A stretch of DNA of 60,000 nucleotides from NCBI RefSeq assembly GCF_001039355.2, contig NW_019775292.1, forward strand, positions 184,331 through 244,330, written 5' to 3'. Both the position numbers and the translations under genes were made by a program. This document shows positions 25,031 to 38,300 of the stretch, in pieces (position 1 is the first letter of the stretch; every line of letters starts with the position of its first letter). The notes below the pieces were generated by a model. It saw nothing but the letters and a program-made list of their open reading frames with translations, made no database searches and was not told where the DNA came from. Source of the DNA: Lingula anatina (lineage: Eukaryota > Brachiopoda > Lingulata > Lingulida > Lingulidae).

Positions 25031-25365
25031 AAAATAAAGGTCTACATTAACATTATGTCAGGTGTTATTGTTTTCATCTTAAATCAGGTGCATAATAAAA
25101 TGCATTGAAATACAAATACTTGAAAAAAATTACAGCCTTTGCAACTCAACAAAACCAATTCATGGCTGTGGCACATAAACATTTCAAGTCAAAAGCTTTT
25201 ATAAAATCCAACTGCTATGATGTTGGAATTATGTATTTTATAGTCAGTAGAGAAGAATGCCTTTGCTGAAATTTACACTTTCAATCAGGTAAGAGGGAGA
25301 TCCTATGCTATGGCCCATAAGAACATCTTAAAGATTTTTTCTCAAATTAAAATAATGGCTGATCA

Positions 25366-25506
25366 GGGCCCTGTAACTCGAAAGCATCGTGTATTGTGAA
25401 TAGCGATATCACAGTGTATTATATGGGTCGAGTATGGGCCAGTTATGGAATCGAGATGCTTGCGCTCGGTCGCAATGCACGATGCTTTCGGGTTATGGAA
25501 CCCAGC
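25366..25506. mobile_element. Foldback element, family 4
   Basis: GTAACTCGAAAGCATCGTG at the left is matched by CACGATGCTTTCGGGTTA at the right, with GGGCCC-like and GGAACCC-like outer parts. Length is about 140 bp. Confidence 0.7.
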
Positions 25507-28453
25507 TTTACAATACCCAAATTGTAATCCAGAGAGAGACCAGCTGAGGTCAGTTCAAGTGGTTAGTGTCACTGAAGGCAAGGTAAGGACAAATGTTATA
25601 ACTGAGAAAGAAATGGATAATAGTATACAAATGATCAAAAGTGTGATTGCCCATCCTTTCAGATAGATTGAAGGTGAACTTCAAAATCACTTATTTCAGA
25701 ATTACATTTTTTGGCTATGATTTTGTTGTGCCAGACATTATACCATGAAGTACCATTAGATACATTTTCATTGAAAAAAGTTTAATGCTGTTTTATCTAT
25801 TTAATTTACAGATTTAAGCATAGAAGGCCTTGGCTTAAGGTTAGCATCTTTATATCTTGTTATTTATTTATTTATTTACATGCTTTTGTACAAGAATGGC
25901 AGCCAGGGTGTGCTGCAGGAGTAGAGAATTTAGTCTAGATGTTGCCAGATAGCAACATGTGGAAATCAAAGGCTAATTAATTATAAAGGGAGAAATGAGG
26001 TTTTAGGTTAGACTGATAATGCATGTTTTGATGATAAAACACAATTTGGAATACGAGAACCATGAGCCTCATATCCTGTTCAAGTGATCCACGTTTGTTT
26101 GATGGATATGTAACATCAAGTCACGACTCACGAGTCATGCAAGTCTGTTATCTCAAAACTTCAGCAGGGATTATTTTTAATGTTCTCCTGGTAGACCATG
26201 GTACTGCACTAAATTAAATTGCATGTAACAAGACATTAGTTAGATCTGCCGGGAAGGAGTGGGCCTGTCACCACTGGGAGGAGGGCTGAGGTTGTTTCTC
26301 CTCTGTAGCAATGACCACAATCTGCTCCGTCAGGGAAAGGGGGGATTCAGGAGCAGATGTGAAATGCTTAAACTCGACATTAGCAGGAATAAGATAAAAA
26401 TGATTCGATCTTTAAAAAAAGAAAGAGAAAGAGAGATTAAGGGAGAAATATTTTATAATAGGTTTGGCTGTATTTTAAGAATTTTTTAAAATGAAGATAG
26501 CTTCCTATTATAGACTTTCAGTAAAGATTTTATCTTCTTAAGTTAGATGGTAAGAAATTCGTCCTTTTATCTCTGTCCTTTCAAGGTGAGATAATTTTTC
26601 ACTGTCAGTGTCTTCACATGCAGTTTATTTAAAAGTCTGGTTTCAAAAGGGCAAAATTAAGCATGAGCTGTTCACTTAAAAACATTTCTGTTATGTCAAA
26701 ACTTTTTGCACAGACCTGTAAATATTTGCTTAGTGTTTGAGATGCTGCAGTCAACACAGAAGTGCATGACATTAACTTGAAAGAAAATTTTGAGCAGTTC
26801 TCTATTTTTTGCTTAATGTGATGTCTGTGGTTGTCTATTAACATAAATATTTATTTATCCTAGCTATTAGCCAGTGTGTGGTTGGGTGAATTCAAAGCTT
26901 AAATCATAAGGCATGGCCTCGTCGGCAAATTTTCTCTTCCAGTAAGGTGCTTATATGAATTATCTCCAATGAGACCTCTTGCGTTAGGTGCATGTAAAGA
27001 CACTATTTGTCTGTGATAAAAATCATTATCGATGGTGAAACAAAACACATTTGGATAAGTAGTACTTTTCAAACTCATATTTCATATTAACCAAATATTA
27101 TGTGGGTTTAGGTTATGTTGGATCAATAATGTATGAATTGTTATGGTTGAGGGTCATTTTCTTTTTATGATTTATCATTCAGTCAAACACATGGAGTGCC
27201 GATATATTCCTCCAATTTTGTAAGTTTGGTGTTTAAAATCACCCCTCAAGGAGGCTGATAAATATTAACAAAAAGCTTTCCTAAATTAAGGGGTCCAAAA
27301 GAGTCTCCTGTGAAAATGAAATTGTCCATTTAAGGTCAGAAGTATATGTGACCTCTCACTTTGATGATAGCTTTGGTCCCTTGTGAGGTTCGATTAAAAC
27401 TGGACATACATTATAACGTCATTACTCACCCCAAATGTAGATTATGTCTCCGTAATGCCACTTAGACCAAAGAAAATAGAATTACATTGTTTTCTCCAGA
27501 GAGTTGTTACAGACTTAAGTCTTCCATTTTCGCCTAATTTGTATTTCCTAGAATCCCATATCATGAAAATTAATGGACAAGTTGCCAGGCAGATGATTGT
27601 CAGCAGACTGATATTTGAGGTAATGAAAAAAACCCAGAAATTTTCCATAAAAGCACTTAGAATTGATATGAAAGATAAATCCATGTCCATTAGAATTCTA
27701 CCAAAAAATGACAGTTATATAATTATTGTGGTAATTGAATTATATAAGATCAATCATTCATTTCTGATAACTGAAAAAAAAATCAGATTTTGTTAGATTT
27801 AAAAATCACTATTTGTTTAATGAATTTTCTGGCAGCTACAGTAACAGAATACATTAATTTTTGTGATTGAATTGAAGCACTGAAATCAAACACTGAGAAT
27901 ATTTTTGCAAGCATTGCACATAGGCAGCAAAAGACAGGCAGGTTTGGTTTGCCATTAATATATTAATATAAGAAATTTGATGAATAATCAAAAATTATTG
28001 TCATTTAACCTGTAGAGAATAAATTATTTTAAATCCATAATAGAACAAGGGAAAGCTCAAAAAGCAAGTTACAGTAACTAAAACCATTTTTCCAATATGT
28101 GGCTATTTTGATGTGGCTGTGGCCATGCAGTTGTCATGAAGAGAGAGGCATATCCCACACCACAGGTTCGGTAACAACATAGAACCAAGCTGGAGTTCAA
28201 AGTTGCAGGGAAATGTGTTTTGGGCTGATAAAGACAACATACACGGATTCTCCATTGCTATCATGAAGCCATCTGGAGTTGATTGGAAACAGCCAGGAAA
28301 TACCAGCAGGCCCGGCACAAATTTTTATAAAGAAAGGTCTTGTTTGGAAATAAGCATAAAAGATAGAGATCAGCTGGGACAGTAGCTTCCTCTCCTCTTC
28401 TCCCTTACTGCCTGCCACTGGTTTTGGTTCATTTGCCCACCAAGACCGTACAG

Positions 28454-28474
28454 ATGTCACTGCCCAGAGAGGAG
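28454..28474 (+). CDS. Candidate alternative first exon (block B copy 1), coding end MSLPREE
   Basis: A short ATG-started frame of seven codons ends at a donor GAG|GTACGT in phase 0, the phase required by the shared RBFOX exon at 52734. It sits at the 3' end of a GC-richer stretch (about 28100-28474) that is nearly identical in the second copy of block B, with one mismatch seen in the most GC-rich part. Vertebrate RBFOX genes have several short alternative first coding exons of this kind. There is no homology support; the assignment is inference from position, frame and donor. The 5' end of the exon is unknown. Confidence 0.3.
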
Positions 28475-29688
28475 GTACGTGAATTGTCATTTTTTAAACC
28501 AGTGTCATCTTTCAGGATATGTGAATGTTGGAGTAACATGTGACTAAGGCACTGATATGAAAGTAAAACGCAAGTTTTTGCAGTGAGTCATGTTTTTGCC
28601 CCTGGTGCAGTTTACTCTGATTATTTGTCCTTTTTAAATTTCCATTTGGCATTTATGTCTTTTGCCACTCGTGATATACATTTGTTGAAAATCATACATT
28701 TGTTGAAAATTATTACTTGTTTGAATTTTGAAAAGATTGTATTGAATATAAGACTATGTTATTGTGGCTTTATTCATCAGATTTTATATATGTTTAGTCT
28801 AGCTTGTCAATTAAGTTTTTTTGGGGGGTGGGGAGAAGGGGTAGGTACTAGAATCAATTTAGACTGAACGTTGAAAACTTCAGTCTCTAGTAATGTTGTA
28901 AAGTTTAAAAGTTTAAAAGATCTAAATACCAAGTGGAATCATTTCAGACACTAAATTATTGCCACAAGACCTCTTCCTTAAAGTATATTTTTTAACATGA
29001 GATCTGGGCTTTACCACAAGTTGTGACCCATTTAATGGTGTTATTCTCAAGTTTGACTTTTTACCATAATAGCAGACAATAGTAGTGCCTGTGTTTGGTG
29101 TATCAATATGCCAACTACTGTTACATGTGAATAAAAAGTATAATTGGACTGTTACCATATCAACAATGGGACACTTGATGTAAGGTGTTTAGTCATGTAA
29201 TACTTGTGCAGTCAGATAGAAGAGAATATAATAGGAGATTTGTACACCAGTTTGGAGGTATAACTTCTCTCAAAAGTATCTTGTTAGTTCATTTCCTATC
29301 TTGTTGCTCTCAAAATGGTCCATGGTCACACCATACATAGTAGCATTTGGCATAGCATTTGGCACCTTTGAATGTATACCTTATCCATCCTCTTTATTGA
29401 TTTTTTCACATTCTTTTTCATTCTTTGTGTGGATATTTAAAAAAATGTAGGAAACCATGAGATCCTTTGCAATTTTTAGTGCTCACCACCTATCAACATA
29501 CCCGAGTTCTAAAATCAGTAATAGTTAACAGATGAATGATTTTGAGGTCATATTCTTTTTGTCTACATTTATGCCTAAAAAACATTGTATTTATGGTTTT
29601 TCTTATAATTTTCACCAGTAGATAATGAGCTGGTCAGTCAGTATGCCTGTCAATCTCTTAGTTGGTCTGGCTGTCCGTCTGTCAGTTA

Positions 29689-30226
29689 GACCCCATTCCC
29701 ATACCTAGATCAATCTAGCAAGATCGGCCCATCTCAAAGGGGATTCTCACTAAAGTGCATTCAGATTAAGGCTTCGTTCACATGCAATGTCTATTTTCTA
29801 ATTTCTATTTTCTATTTGCGCTATCTTATGATCACGGTCTGTGCCCTGAATATCCCGCCGCGTAATTACTGGCAGCGCGAGCCAGTTACTTATAGTAACT
29901 TATAGTAACTGGCTCGCGCTGCCAGTAATTACACCGCGGGATATTCAGGCCACAGGCCGTGATCATAAGACATACCGCAAATAGAAAATAGAATTTAGAA
30001 AATAGACATTGCATGTGAACGAAGCCTAAGTGACCTAGATGTTTTGCATGTCTAGTGAAGCTGCTAAACAATAACTAATTACCCCCTGACAGCTTCAGTA
30101 GGCATGCCAGACATCATAACCGCATCATAACCATGCAGACATTGTAATTGCACTGATTGTAATTTAGCGCGAAACCTCTCAGAGATGGGTCAATTCTGCT
30201 AGAACGATCTAGGTATGTGAATGGGG
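29689..30226. mobile_element. TWA-target MITE, family 1, copy d, interrupted by a nested element
   Basis: Termini GACCCCATTCCCATACCTAG at the left and the complement at the right (about 24 bp, few mismatches), flanked by TTA on both sides (29686-29688 and 30227-30229). The central site is split by a 257-bp palindrome. Non-autonomous. Confidence 0.8.
29770..30026. mobile_element. Nested palindromic MITE (257 bp) with TAA target duplication
   Basis: Almost perfectly self-complementary over its whole length: GGCTTCGTTCACATGCAATG at the left and its complement at the right. The arms contain TATTTTCTATTTGCG, GATCACGG and GCGCGAGCCAGTTACT. The centre is a TATAGTAACTTATAG loop. TAA flanks both ends (29767-29769, 30027-30029). 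Small Harbinger-type MITEs use such targets; the class is inferred. Confidence 0.85.
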
Positions 30227-31267
30227 TCTTAGTTGGTCAGTCATTCAGTCATCCCCTAGTAACTATCCATCCACATCCCATTGGAATCATAACATGGCAT
30301 AAAGAACAGTGACTGTCATATGTCTCCCTTTGCTGACAACAGGTGGTGTGAAAGTTTTACTAGCCTTTCTCCTGACCCCAAGGTCAGATCGGGGCACTCA
30401 CAGGATGATGAACACTGTCAGGTATGATAGATGAAAGCACTTTCTTTGATTTATTTTATTAGCTGGGTGTCAAGGAGGCAATTGGGCATAAAAGCTTAAT
30501 AATGGCAAAGATTGATGTGGTTAAGAGACACTTAGACTACCTTTTTAGCAGAGATAATGTGCACTTACCACCAAAATGTCTTTTAAAATTTCACGCTAAG
30601 ACAGTTCAAGGTAGTCCTGTGATTATGAAATGCATGTGATAAAGATAGGATTATATACATAGTTTGTAAAAATTCTTTTCTTAATATTTTTATTGCATCA
30701 TCTGATTAACCTTCCTTAATATTGTTGAATATTGTTATATTTTGGATAATAAATGAGTCATCTAGGACAATTGGTGTCAGTAAACATCCTTGATTAGCTG
30801 TAATACTCTTTGACATGCAACATTACTCTGTGGGCCATTATGTTTTCTTTTTCCTTCATGGCAACAATTCTCCTGTAGAAAACTTTTTGACAGTAAACAT
30901 ACCAGAACATCAGCGTCTGTTAATTGCATTTCAGCATTAATTTATTTGTAGACATTTTAATGTTAAAGATGGGACAAAATCTACACCTGGGTCTTTCTGT
31001 AGTTTGTTTAATGTCATTACTCTATCATAAATACAATTGTTGTCATCATTATCATCACCCTCCATCCTTTGGAGGAATAGCATGGACGTGGTCACCCAGA
31101 GTTGTCTCTGTCTCATTATTCCTAGTATCTCATTTGGCTGCAGACTAGTATCCTTCATGGTGATTGAACAGGTTGGATTTGGTCTGTGGTGTCCAAAATA
31201 TAAACTTGGAGACTGGTTGGTCTCATGTTAGGGCACAGTGCCCAGCAAATTTAAGTCTCGAATTGTC

Positions 31268-31290
31268 AAAAAAAAAAAAAAAAAAAAAAA
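31268..31290 (+). repeat. Poly-A tract
   Basis: 23 consecutive A. The matching tract in block B copy 2 (about 39890-39909) is shorter. Confidence 0.9.
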
Positions 31291-31559
31291 TGAATTGCAG
31301 TCAAAAGCCAACAATGAGCTAAGGAAAATTACAGTTGACAGCTCGCCCATCATTCTCTGCCCACTTATGTCTGATTATAGACCACTTGGTAAAAGTGCAC
31401 TTCAGACTGAAATGATTGTCAAAAGGGCCTCAGAGTATTTATGTGAGTAAAACAGTAGCACATTAATCAAAGATGTATGGAGTGTGATGGATTATGGTTT
31501 ATGAAGTCTTTGTCTTCTGGGGGTTTTGACATTTATCTAGAATAATATTAAGCTCTGTC

Positions 31560-31585
31560 CAAAGAAAGAAAGAAAGAAAGAAAGA
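31560..31585 (+). repeat. (AAAG)n microsatellite
   Basis: Six units here, fewer in the other copy of block B (about 40183-40198): a length polymorphism between copies. Confidence 0.9.
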
Positions 31586-33015
31586 TATGTTCAGAAATAA
31601 ATTGTGTAGCCCGATGATTCTCATAGTAACATTCTAAAAAAAATTTATGCAAACAAAGTATGCATATAAATACAAGGAAGGAATGCTTTCCAAGCATTTT
31701 CTTCTCATGCAATTTGTTTACAAGCATAAACTAAGGTTTATATTAACAAAACCCATTTTTCTGTGATGCATATTTTGTCTAAGCACAACCTAAATGTAGT
31801 CATATAATTGCAGTAATGTTCCATTATTCCCTCATCTATTTTGTATCTTGGTGTATTGAAATCATTTTATAATTGATGAAAAATTAAGTGTTCAGATAAT
31901 GTAGAAAAAGAACATTTCCTCTGAAATCATAAGAAAATTTCCAACATTCTGTTTCACTGTCGAGCCTCATTACACATTTAGAACCATTTCTCTGACCATA
32001 ATTATTGATTTGTTTCAAACATTGTAGGTGGAGAACTGCTATTTGGTATATAAACTGTTATTTGAAGGTATTTTCATAGCTTATACAACACTCCTATTTG
32101 TTGGTTATCATATTTAAAAGAAATGAAGTCCTAAGTGTATGCTGGGAATACTGACAGTGAATATTATAGCTGAGCAAAAAAGTACAGAATTCTTTCATGT
32201 CAATGTCAAGTTTTCTGTTGGTTTTATTATGCTGCACAGGGTGAAGAAATAAATAAGTGAGAGTAAGATGAAAACAAAACGGTGAAAAAAACACAATTCA
32301 CCAGAACAGATTGCTGCAGAGAAGACGGTTGTGAATGTGTTGGAGGGCATGGATGCATCCAAATCTATCAAATTCAAATGTAGCCTGGTTTTAGTTAAAA
32401 AGAACGGACCTAACTAGGCATAATTTTGCCAAAAAAATTTATTTAGCTAAAAGCAATCTTAAATCATCTCAACACCTTTGGCTGCTTTGTTTTACTGCTT
32501 TCCTAGTAAAAAAGTACTATTTTATTTTTATGTTTCCATTTGCTAGCAGAGAAGATTTTCTACATATCCAATTTCCTGAAAAATTATCTCTTCGGTTCTA
32601 ATTTGCAGGAAGAGCACTCTGATCATTATCTGAAAAAATTGATTAGTCAGTTACATTTTAGGCAGGCTGGATTCTGTCTGTTCAGTTAAACTATATATTC
32701 AGTCTGCCTTGGGATTAAAAAAAAAAGAGATATAACCTGAAGATTGTGCACTGTGAAAAACGCAAAGGTTATATGAGTATAAAAATCATATATGATATTA
32801 ACATTTGTATCGGTCAATAAATCCAGGAAACAATAGCCGTCAGCTGACCTGCGTATTTCTATCACATGACATTTGTATCATCATATTTAATAGAGCAAAA
32901 TGAGCCATTATGTTAGTCAGCCAAGGTTGCCATGGAAACGAAATGGTGATGAAGATCCCCTTATGTCCTCCTCACATGTGTTCTCAGTTGCCATTAGATA
33001 GGGAAGTCTCTTTGA

Positions 33016-33084
33016 ATGCATCTGTTTATGAAGGATACAGCGAGAAGCAGCATGAGTCTGGTGCTGGCCAGAGTGGGGATACAG
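33016..33084 (+). CDS. Candidate alternative first exon (block B copy 1), begins MHLFMKDTARSS
   Basis: ATG 33016 directly follows an in-frame TGA and opens 23 codons ending at donor ACAG|GTAAAG in phase 0, compatible with the exon at 52734. The surrounding stretch (about 32785-33130) is identical in the second copy of block B, whereas neighbouring sequence differs by scattered substitutions and indels, so it may be under constraint. A second frame over the same bases is also open (ending SGAGQSGDTG) but would leave phase 1. The product cannot be recognised. The start context is weak, and a 5' UTR exon is an alternative reading. Confidence 0.3.
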
Positions 33085-33212
33085 GTAAAGTTTTAACCCA
33101 CGTAATTCAAGATACACAAAAGACAAGATGAGACATAGTGCTGAGGTTTCTTGGTGTCGTAGTGTCTACATAATACATAACTGAAGTTATGTGCTAACAT
33201 GGTGGTTTTCAC

Positions 33213-33252
33213 AATATTGTTGTATAACATATTGGATGTTATACAACATTGT
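33213..33252. other. Hairpin-forming inverted repeat, also in copy 2
   Basis: GTTGTATAACAT and its exact complement, separated by ATTGG, with the stem extended by a few imperfect pairs. Repeated at about 41815-41854. No function is assigned. Confidence 0.6.
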
Positions 33253-34115
33253 TAACACATTGAGTATACATTTTTATATATATATGGATGTACTTGCCGT
33301 GATAAAAGATATTACTTTTGATCCATATTACTGCAGATTGTGGTCTTACTGGTGAACTTTGAGTTATAAGCATATGTATTGATTTAACAATATGCACTTT
33401 AAGCATTTGACTCTGTATGTTGTTTCTGGCTAAGATCAAATGCTTGAGCTGTTCATAGACATCCTGGCGTCTTCTTTGAAGGCTTATTATGGAACAAAAT
33501 GCCATATGGAGGTATTGTCAATTGATTTCTCGTTGTTCTCAGAAGGATTATCAGTTGGATAAGTTGTGCTTCTTTCGTCTTGCTCTAGATATCTCAGGAA
33601 GCTGAAGTCTAAGAGCAATTATACTTTATATTTTCACAAACTTAAAAAAAAACATTTTATTTAATATTTAGGGATTGAAAACAATGGGGCTGGAAAAGAG
33701 AGAATGTGGTTATATTTTGTGGTTGAAATATTTAAACATCTTATCACAGAGCAGTAAGGGCTTGCTGTCAAAACTTGATTAATTTTCACAGCACACAACT
33801 TCATAAGATCTGATAATTTTGTACTGTAAATGTAATTGGGTATTTTCTAGCATCCTGCAATATCTCCCCAGTGTATATAGGTCACTCAGCAGAGTTCACT
33901 GAACAGACAAGATGAGCTTTGTTATTTTCTCATCACTGTTGTAATAAATCTCTCCCAAATGACCTGTTTCAGCTTTGTGTCCAACATTTTCCCCATCCAC
34001 TAAGTTCTTCATAAAGGATCTAATGGAAGAAACAGGGGACTGAAATAAGAGATACCTTGTCCAGGTTTGAATCGGTTGATGTATGTAATCAGAAGAGGTG
34101 TATTTGACCAGATAT

Positions 34116-34454
34116 GGGCATTTTTACAATCCTGGGCACTTTTCAGATTTTCCCACATATTGCTAATTAACAAATTACATACATACGATCAAAGAATTCT
34201 TTTATCACTATGTTAGAGAATGGTGTAAGTGAAGATAAACACTGAAAATAGAAACCAAATATCACCACCGAGTCCAAAGATATGCTAAAGCAAAGCCCGA
34301 AAAATGACCAAAAATTTTTCCCGTTTTAGTCATATGAAATAAAAAGCAATCTGAAATAAATTAAAACAGTGTTTGACATTGCATTTTTTTGGATTATAAA
34401 ACACTCAGTAGTATGGTGGAAGCAAAAAAGTTTAAATATTAACAGGAGAAAGGT
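34116..34454. other. Sequence unique to the end of block B copy 1
   Basis: 339 bp that follow copy 1 but not copy 2. It ends at the N at 34455. Possibly an insertion carried by one allele and cut by a contig end. No gene. Confidence 0.5.
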
Positions 34455-34455
34455 N
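34455..34455. other. Ambiguous base / assembly join (N)
   Basis: A single N lying about 20 bp before block B copy 2 begins. Only two N bases occur in the window, and both are at or near a copy border. Confidence 0.7.
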
Positions 34456-37083
34456 CGCCTCTCTGATCCTCTAGTTTATTTATTTATTTACATGCTTTTG
34501 TACAAGAATGGCAGCCAGGATGTGCTGCAGGAGTAGAGAATTTAGTCTAGATGTTGCCAGATAGCAACATGTGGAAATCAAAGGCTAATTAATTATAAAG
34601 GGAGAAATGAGGTTTTAGGTTAGACTGATAATGCATGTTTTGATGATAAAACACAATTTGGAATACGAGAACCATGAGCCACATATCCTGTTCAAGTGAT
34701 CCACGTTTGTTTGATGGATATGTAACATCAAGTCACGACTCACGAGTCATGCAAGTCTGTTATCTCAAAACTTCAGCAGGGATTATTTTTAATGTTCTCC
34801 TGGTAGACCATGGTACTGCACTAAATTAAATTGCATGTAACAAGACATTAGTTAGAACTGCCGGGAAGGAGTGGGCCTGTCACCACTGGGAGGAGTGCTG
34901 AGGTTGTTTCTCCTCTGTAGCAATGACCACAATCTGCTCCGTCAGGGAAAGGGGGGATTCAGGAGCAGATGTGAAATGCTTAAACTCGACATTAGCAGAA
35001 ATAAGATAAAAAGGATTCGATCTTTAAAAAAAAAAAAAAAAAAAGAGAGAGAAAGAGAGATTAAGGGAGAAATATTTTATAATAGGTTTGGCAGTATTTT
35101 AAGAATTTTTTAAAATGAAGATAGCTTCCTATTATAGACTTTCGGTAAAGATTTTATCTTCTAAGTAAGATGGTAATAAGGTCGTCCTTTTATCTCTGTC
35201 CTTTCAAGGTGAGATAGTTTTTCACTGTCAGTGTCTTCGCATGCAGTTTATATAAAATAGTCTGGTTTCAAAAGGGCAAAATTAAGCATGAGCTGTTCAC
35301 TTAAAAACATTTCTCTGTTATGTCAAAACTTTTTGCACAGACCTGTAAATATTTGCTTAGTGTTTGAGATGCTGCAGTCAACACAGAAGTGCATGACATT
35401 AACTTGAAAGAAAATTTTGAGCAGTTCTCTATTTTTTGCTTAATGTGATGTCTGTGGTTGTCTATTAACATAAATATTTATTTATCCTAGCTATTAGCCA
35501 GAGTGTGGTTGGGTGAATTCAAAGCTTAAATCATGGCGCAGGGCCTTGTCGGCAAATTTTCTCTTCCAGTAAGGTGCTTATATGAATTATCTCCAATGAG
35601 ACCTCTTGTGTTAGGTGCATGTAAAGATACTATTAGTCTGTGATAAAAATCGTTATTGATGGTGAAACAAAACACATTTGGATAAGTAGTACTTTTCGAA
35701 CTCATATTTCATATTAACCAAATATTATGTGGGTTTAGGTTATATTGGATCAATAATGTATGAATTGTTATGGTTGAGGGTCATTTTCTTTTTATGATTT
35801 ATCATTCAGTCAAACACATGGAGTGCCGATATATTCCTCCAATTTTGTAAGTATGGTGTTTAGAATCACCCCTCAAGGAGGCTGATAAATATTAACAAAA
35901 AGCTTTCCTAAATTAAGGGGTCCAAAAGAGTCTCCTGTGAAAATGAAATTGTCCATTTAAGGTCAGAAGTATATGTGACCTCTCACTTTGATGATAGCTT
36001 TGGTCCCTTGTGAGGTTCGATTAAAACTGGACATACATTATAACGTCATTACTCACCCCAAATGTAGATTATGTCTCCGTAATGCCACTTAGACCAAAGA
36101 AAATAGAATTACATTGTTTTCTCCAGAGAGTTGTTACAGACTTAAGTCTTCCATTTTCGCCTAATTTGTATTTCCTAGAATCCCATATCATGAAAATTAA
36201 TGGACAAGTTGCCAGGCAGATGATTGTCAGCAGACTGATATTTGAGGTAATGAAAAAAACCCAGAAATTTTCCATAAAAGCACTTAGAATTGATATGAAA
36301 GATAAATCCATGTCCATTAGAAATCTACCAAAAAATGACAGTTATATAATTATTTTGGTAATCTAATTATATAAGATCAATCATTCATAACTGAAAAAAA
36401 AATCAGATTTTGTTAGATTTACAAAACACTACTAGCATTTGTTTAATGAATTTTCTGACAGCTATAGTAACAGAATACATTAATTTTTGTGATTGAATTG
36501 AAGCACTGAAATCAAACACTGAGAATATTTTTGCAAGCATTGCACATAGGCAGCAAAAGACAGGCAGGTTTGGTTTGCCAGTAATATATTAATATAAGAA
36601 ATTAAATTAATAATCAAAAAGTTATTGTCATTTGACCTGTAGAGAACAAATTATTTTTAATCCATAATAGAACAAGGGAAAGCTCAAAAAGCAAGTTACG
36701 GTAACTAAAACCAACATTTTTCCAATATGTGGCTATTTTGATGTGGCCGTGGCCATGCAGTTGTCATGAAGAGAGAGGCATATCCCACACCACAGGTTCG
36801 GTAACAACATAGAACCAAGCTGGAGTTCAAAGTTGCAGGGAAATGTGTTTTGGGCTGATAAAGACAACATACACGGATTCTCCATTGCTATCATGAAGCC
36901 ATCTGGAGTTGATTGGAAACAGCCAGGAAATACCAGCAGGCCCGGCACAAATTTTTATAAAGAAAGGTCTTGTTTGGAATTAAGCATAAAAGATAGAGAT
37001 CAGCTGGGACAGTAGCTTCCTCTCCTCTTCTCCCTTACTGCCTGCCACTGGTTTTGGTTCATTTGCCCACCAAGACCGTACAG

Positions 37084-37104
37084 ATGTCACTGCCCAGAGA
37101 GGAG
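37084..37104 (+). CDS. Second copy of the MSLPREE candidate first exon (block B copy 2)
   Basis: Exact repeat of the seven-codon candidate at 28454, with the same phase-0 GTACGT donor. If block B is an assembly duplication of two alleles, this and the copy at 28454 are the same exon. Confidence 0.28.
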
Positions 37105-38300
37105 GTACGTGAATTGTCATTTTTTAAACCAGCGTCATCTTTCAGGATATGTGAATGTTGGAGTAACATGTGACTAAGGCACTGATATGAAAGTAAAACG
37201 CAAGTTTTTGCAGTGAGTCATGTTTTTGCCCCTGGTGCAGTTTACTCTTATTATTTGTCCTTTTTAAATTTCCATTTGGCATTTATGTCTTTGCCACTTG
37301 TGATATACATTTGTTGAAAATCATACATTTGTTGAAAATTATTACTTGTTTGAATTTTGAAAAGATTGTATTGAATATAAGACTATGTTATTGTGGCTTT
37401 ATTCATCAGATTTTATAGATGTTTAGTCTAGCTTGTCAATTAAGTTTTTTTTTTGGGGGGGGGGAGAAGGAGTAGGTACTAGAATCAATTTAGACTGAAC
37501 GTTTAAAACTTCAGTCTCTAGTAATGTTGTAAAGTTTAAGATCTAAATACCAAGTGGAATCATTTCAGACACCAAATTATTGCCACAAGACCTCTTCCTT
37601 AAAGTATATTTTAACATGAGATCTGGGCTTTACCACAAGTTGTGACCCATTTAATGGTGTTATTCTCAAGTTTGACTTTTTACCATAATAGCAGACAATA
37701 GTAGTGCCTGTGTTTGGTGTATCAATATGCCAACTACTGTTACATGTGAATAAAAAGTATAATTGGACTGTTACCATATCAACAATGGGACACTTGATGT
37801 AAGGTGTTTAGTCATGTAATACTTGTGCAGTCAGATAGAAGAGAATATAATAGGAGATTTGTACACCAGTTTGGAGGTATAACTTCTCTCAAAAGTATCT
37901 TGTTAGTTCATTTCCTATCTTGTTGCTCTCAAAATGGTCCATGGTCACACCATACATAGTAGCATTTGGCACCTTTGAATGTATACCTTATCCATCCTCT
38001 TTATTGATTTTTTCACGTTCTTTTTCATTCTTTGTGTGGATATTTAAAAAAATGTTGGAAACCATGAGATCCTTTGCAATTTTTAGTGCTCACCACCTAT
38101 CAACATACCCAAGTTCTAAAATTAGTAATAGCTAATAGATGAATGATTTTGAGGTCATATTCTTTTTGTCTACATTTATGCCTAGAAAACATCGTATTTA
38201 TGGTTTTTCTTATAATTTTCACCGGTAGATAATGAGCTGGTCAGTCAGTACGTCTGCCTGTCAATCTCTTAGTTGGTCTGGCTCTCCGTCTGTCAGTTAG

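Larger units (their letters stand above)
25861..34115 (+). repeat. Block B copy 1 (pairs with 34475-42714)
   Basis: The 8.26-kb block is colinear with 34475-42714 at an offset of about 8612. Divergence is low, roughly 1-3% by eye, with indels concentrated in simple sequence: AAAG repeats are longer here, and a 12-bp duplication near 29341 is absent in copy 2. Both copies contain the same nested MITE and the same candidate first exons. Confidence 0.95.

Noticed and set aside
25445-25582. ATG frame ending at GTAAGG donor in phase 0
   Set aside because: The first half lies inside a foldback element, so the start and the frame are most likely coincidental.
27442-27796. Overlapping frames on both strands, repeated at 36069-36366
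   Set aside because: The repetition comes from the block B duplication. No splice context, motif or start context supports either strand.
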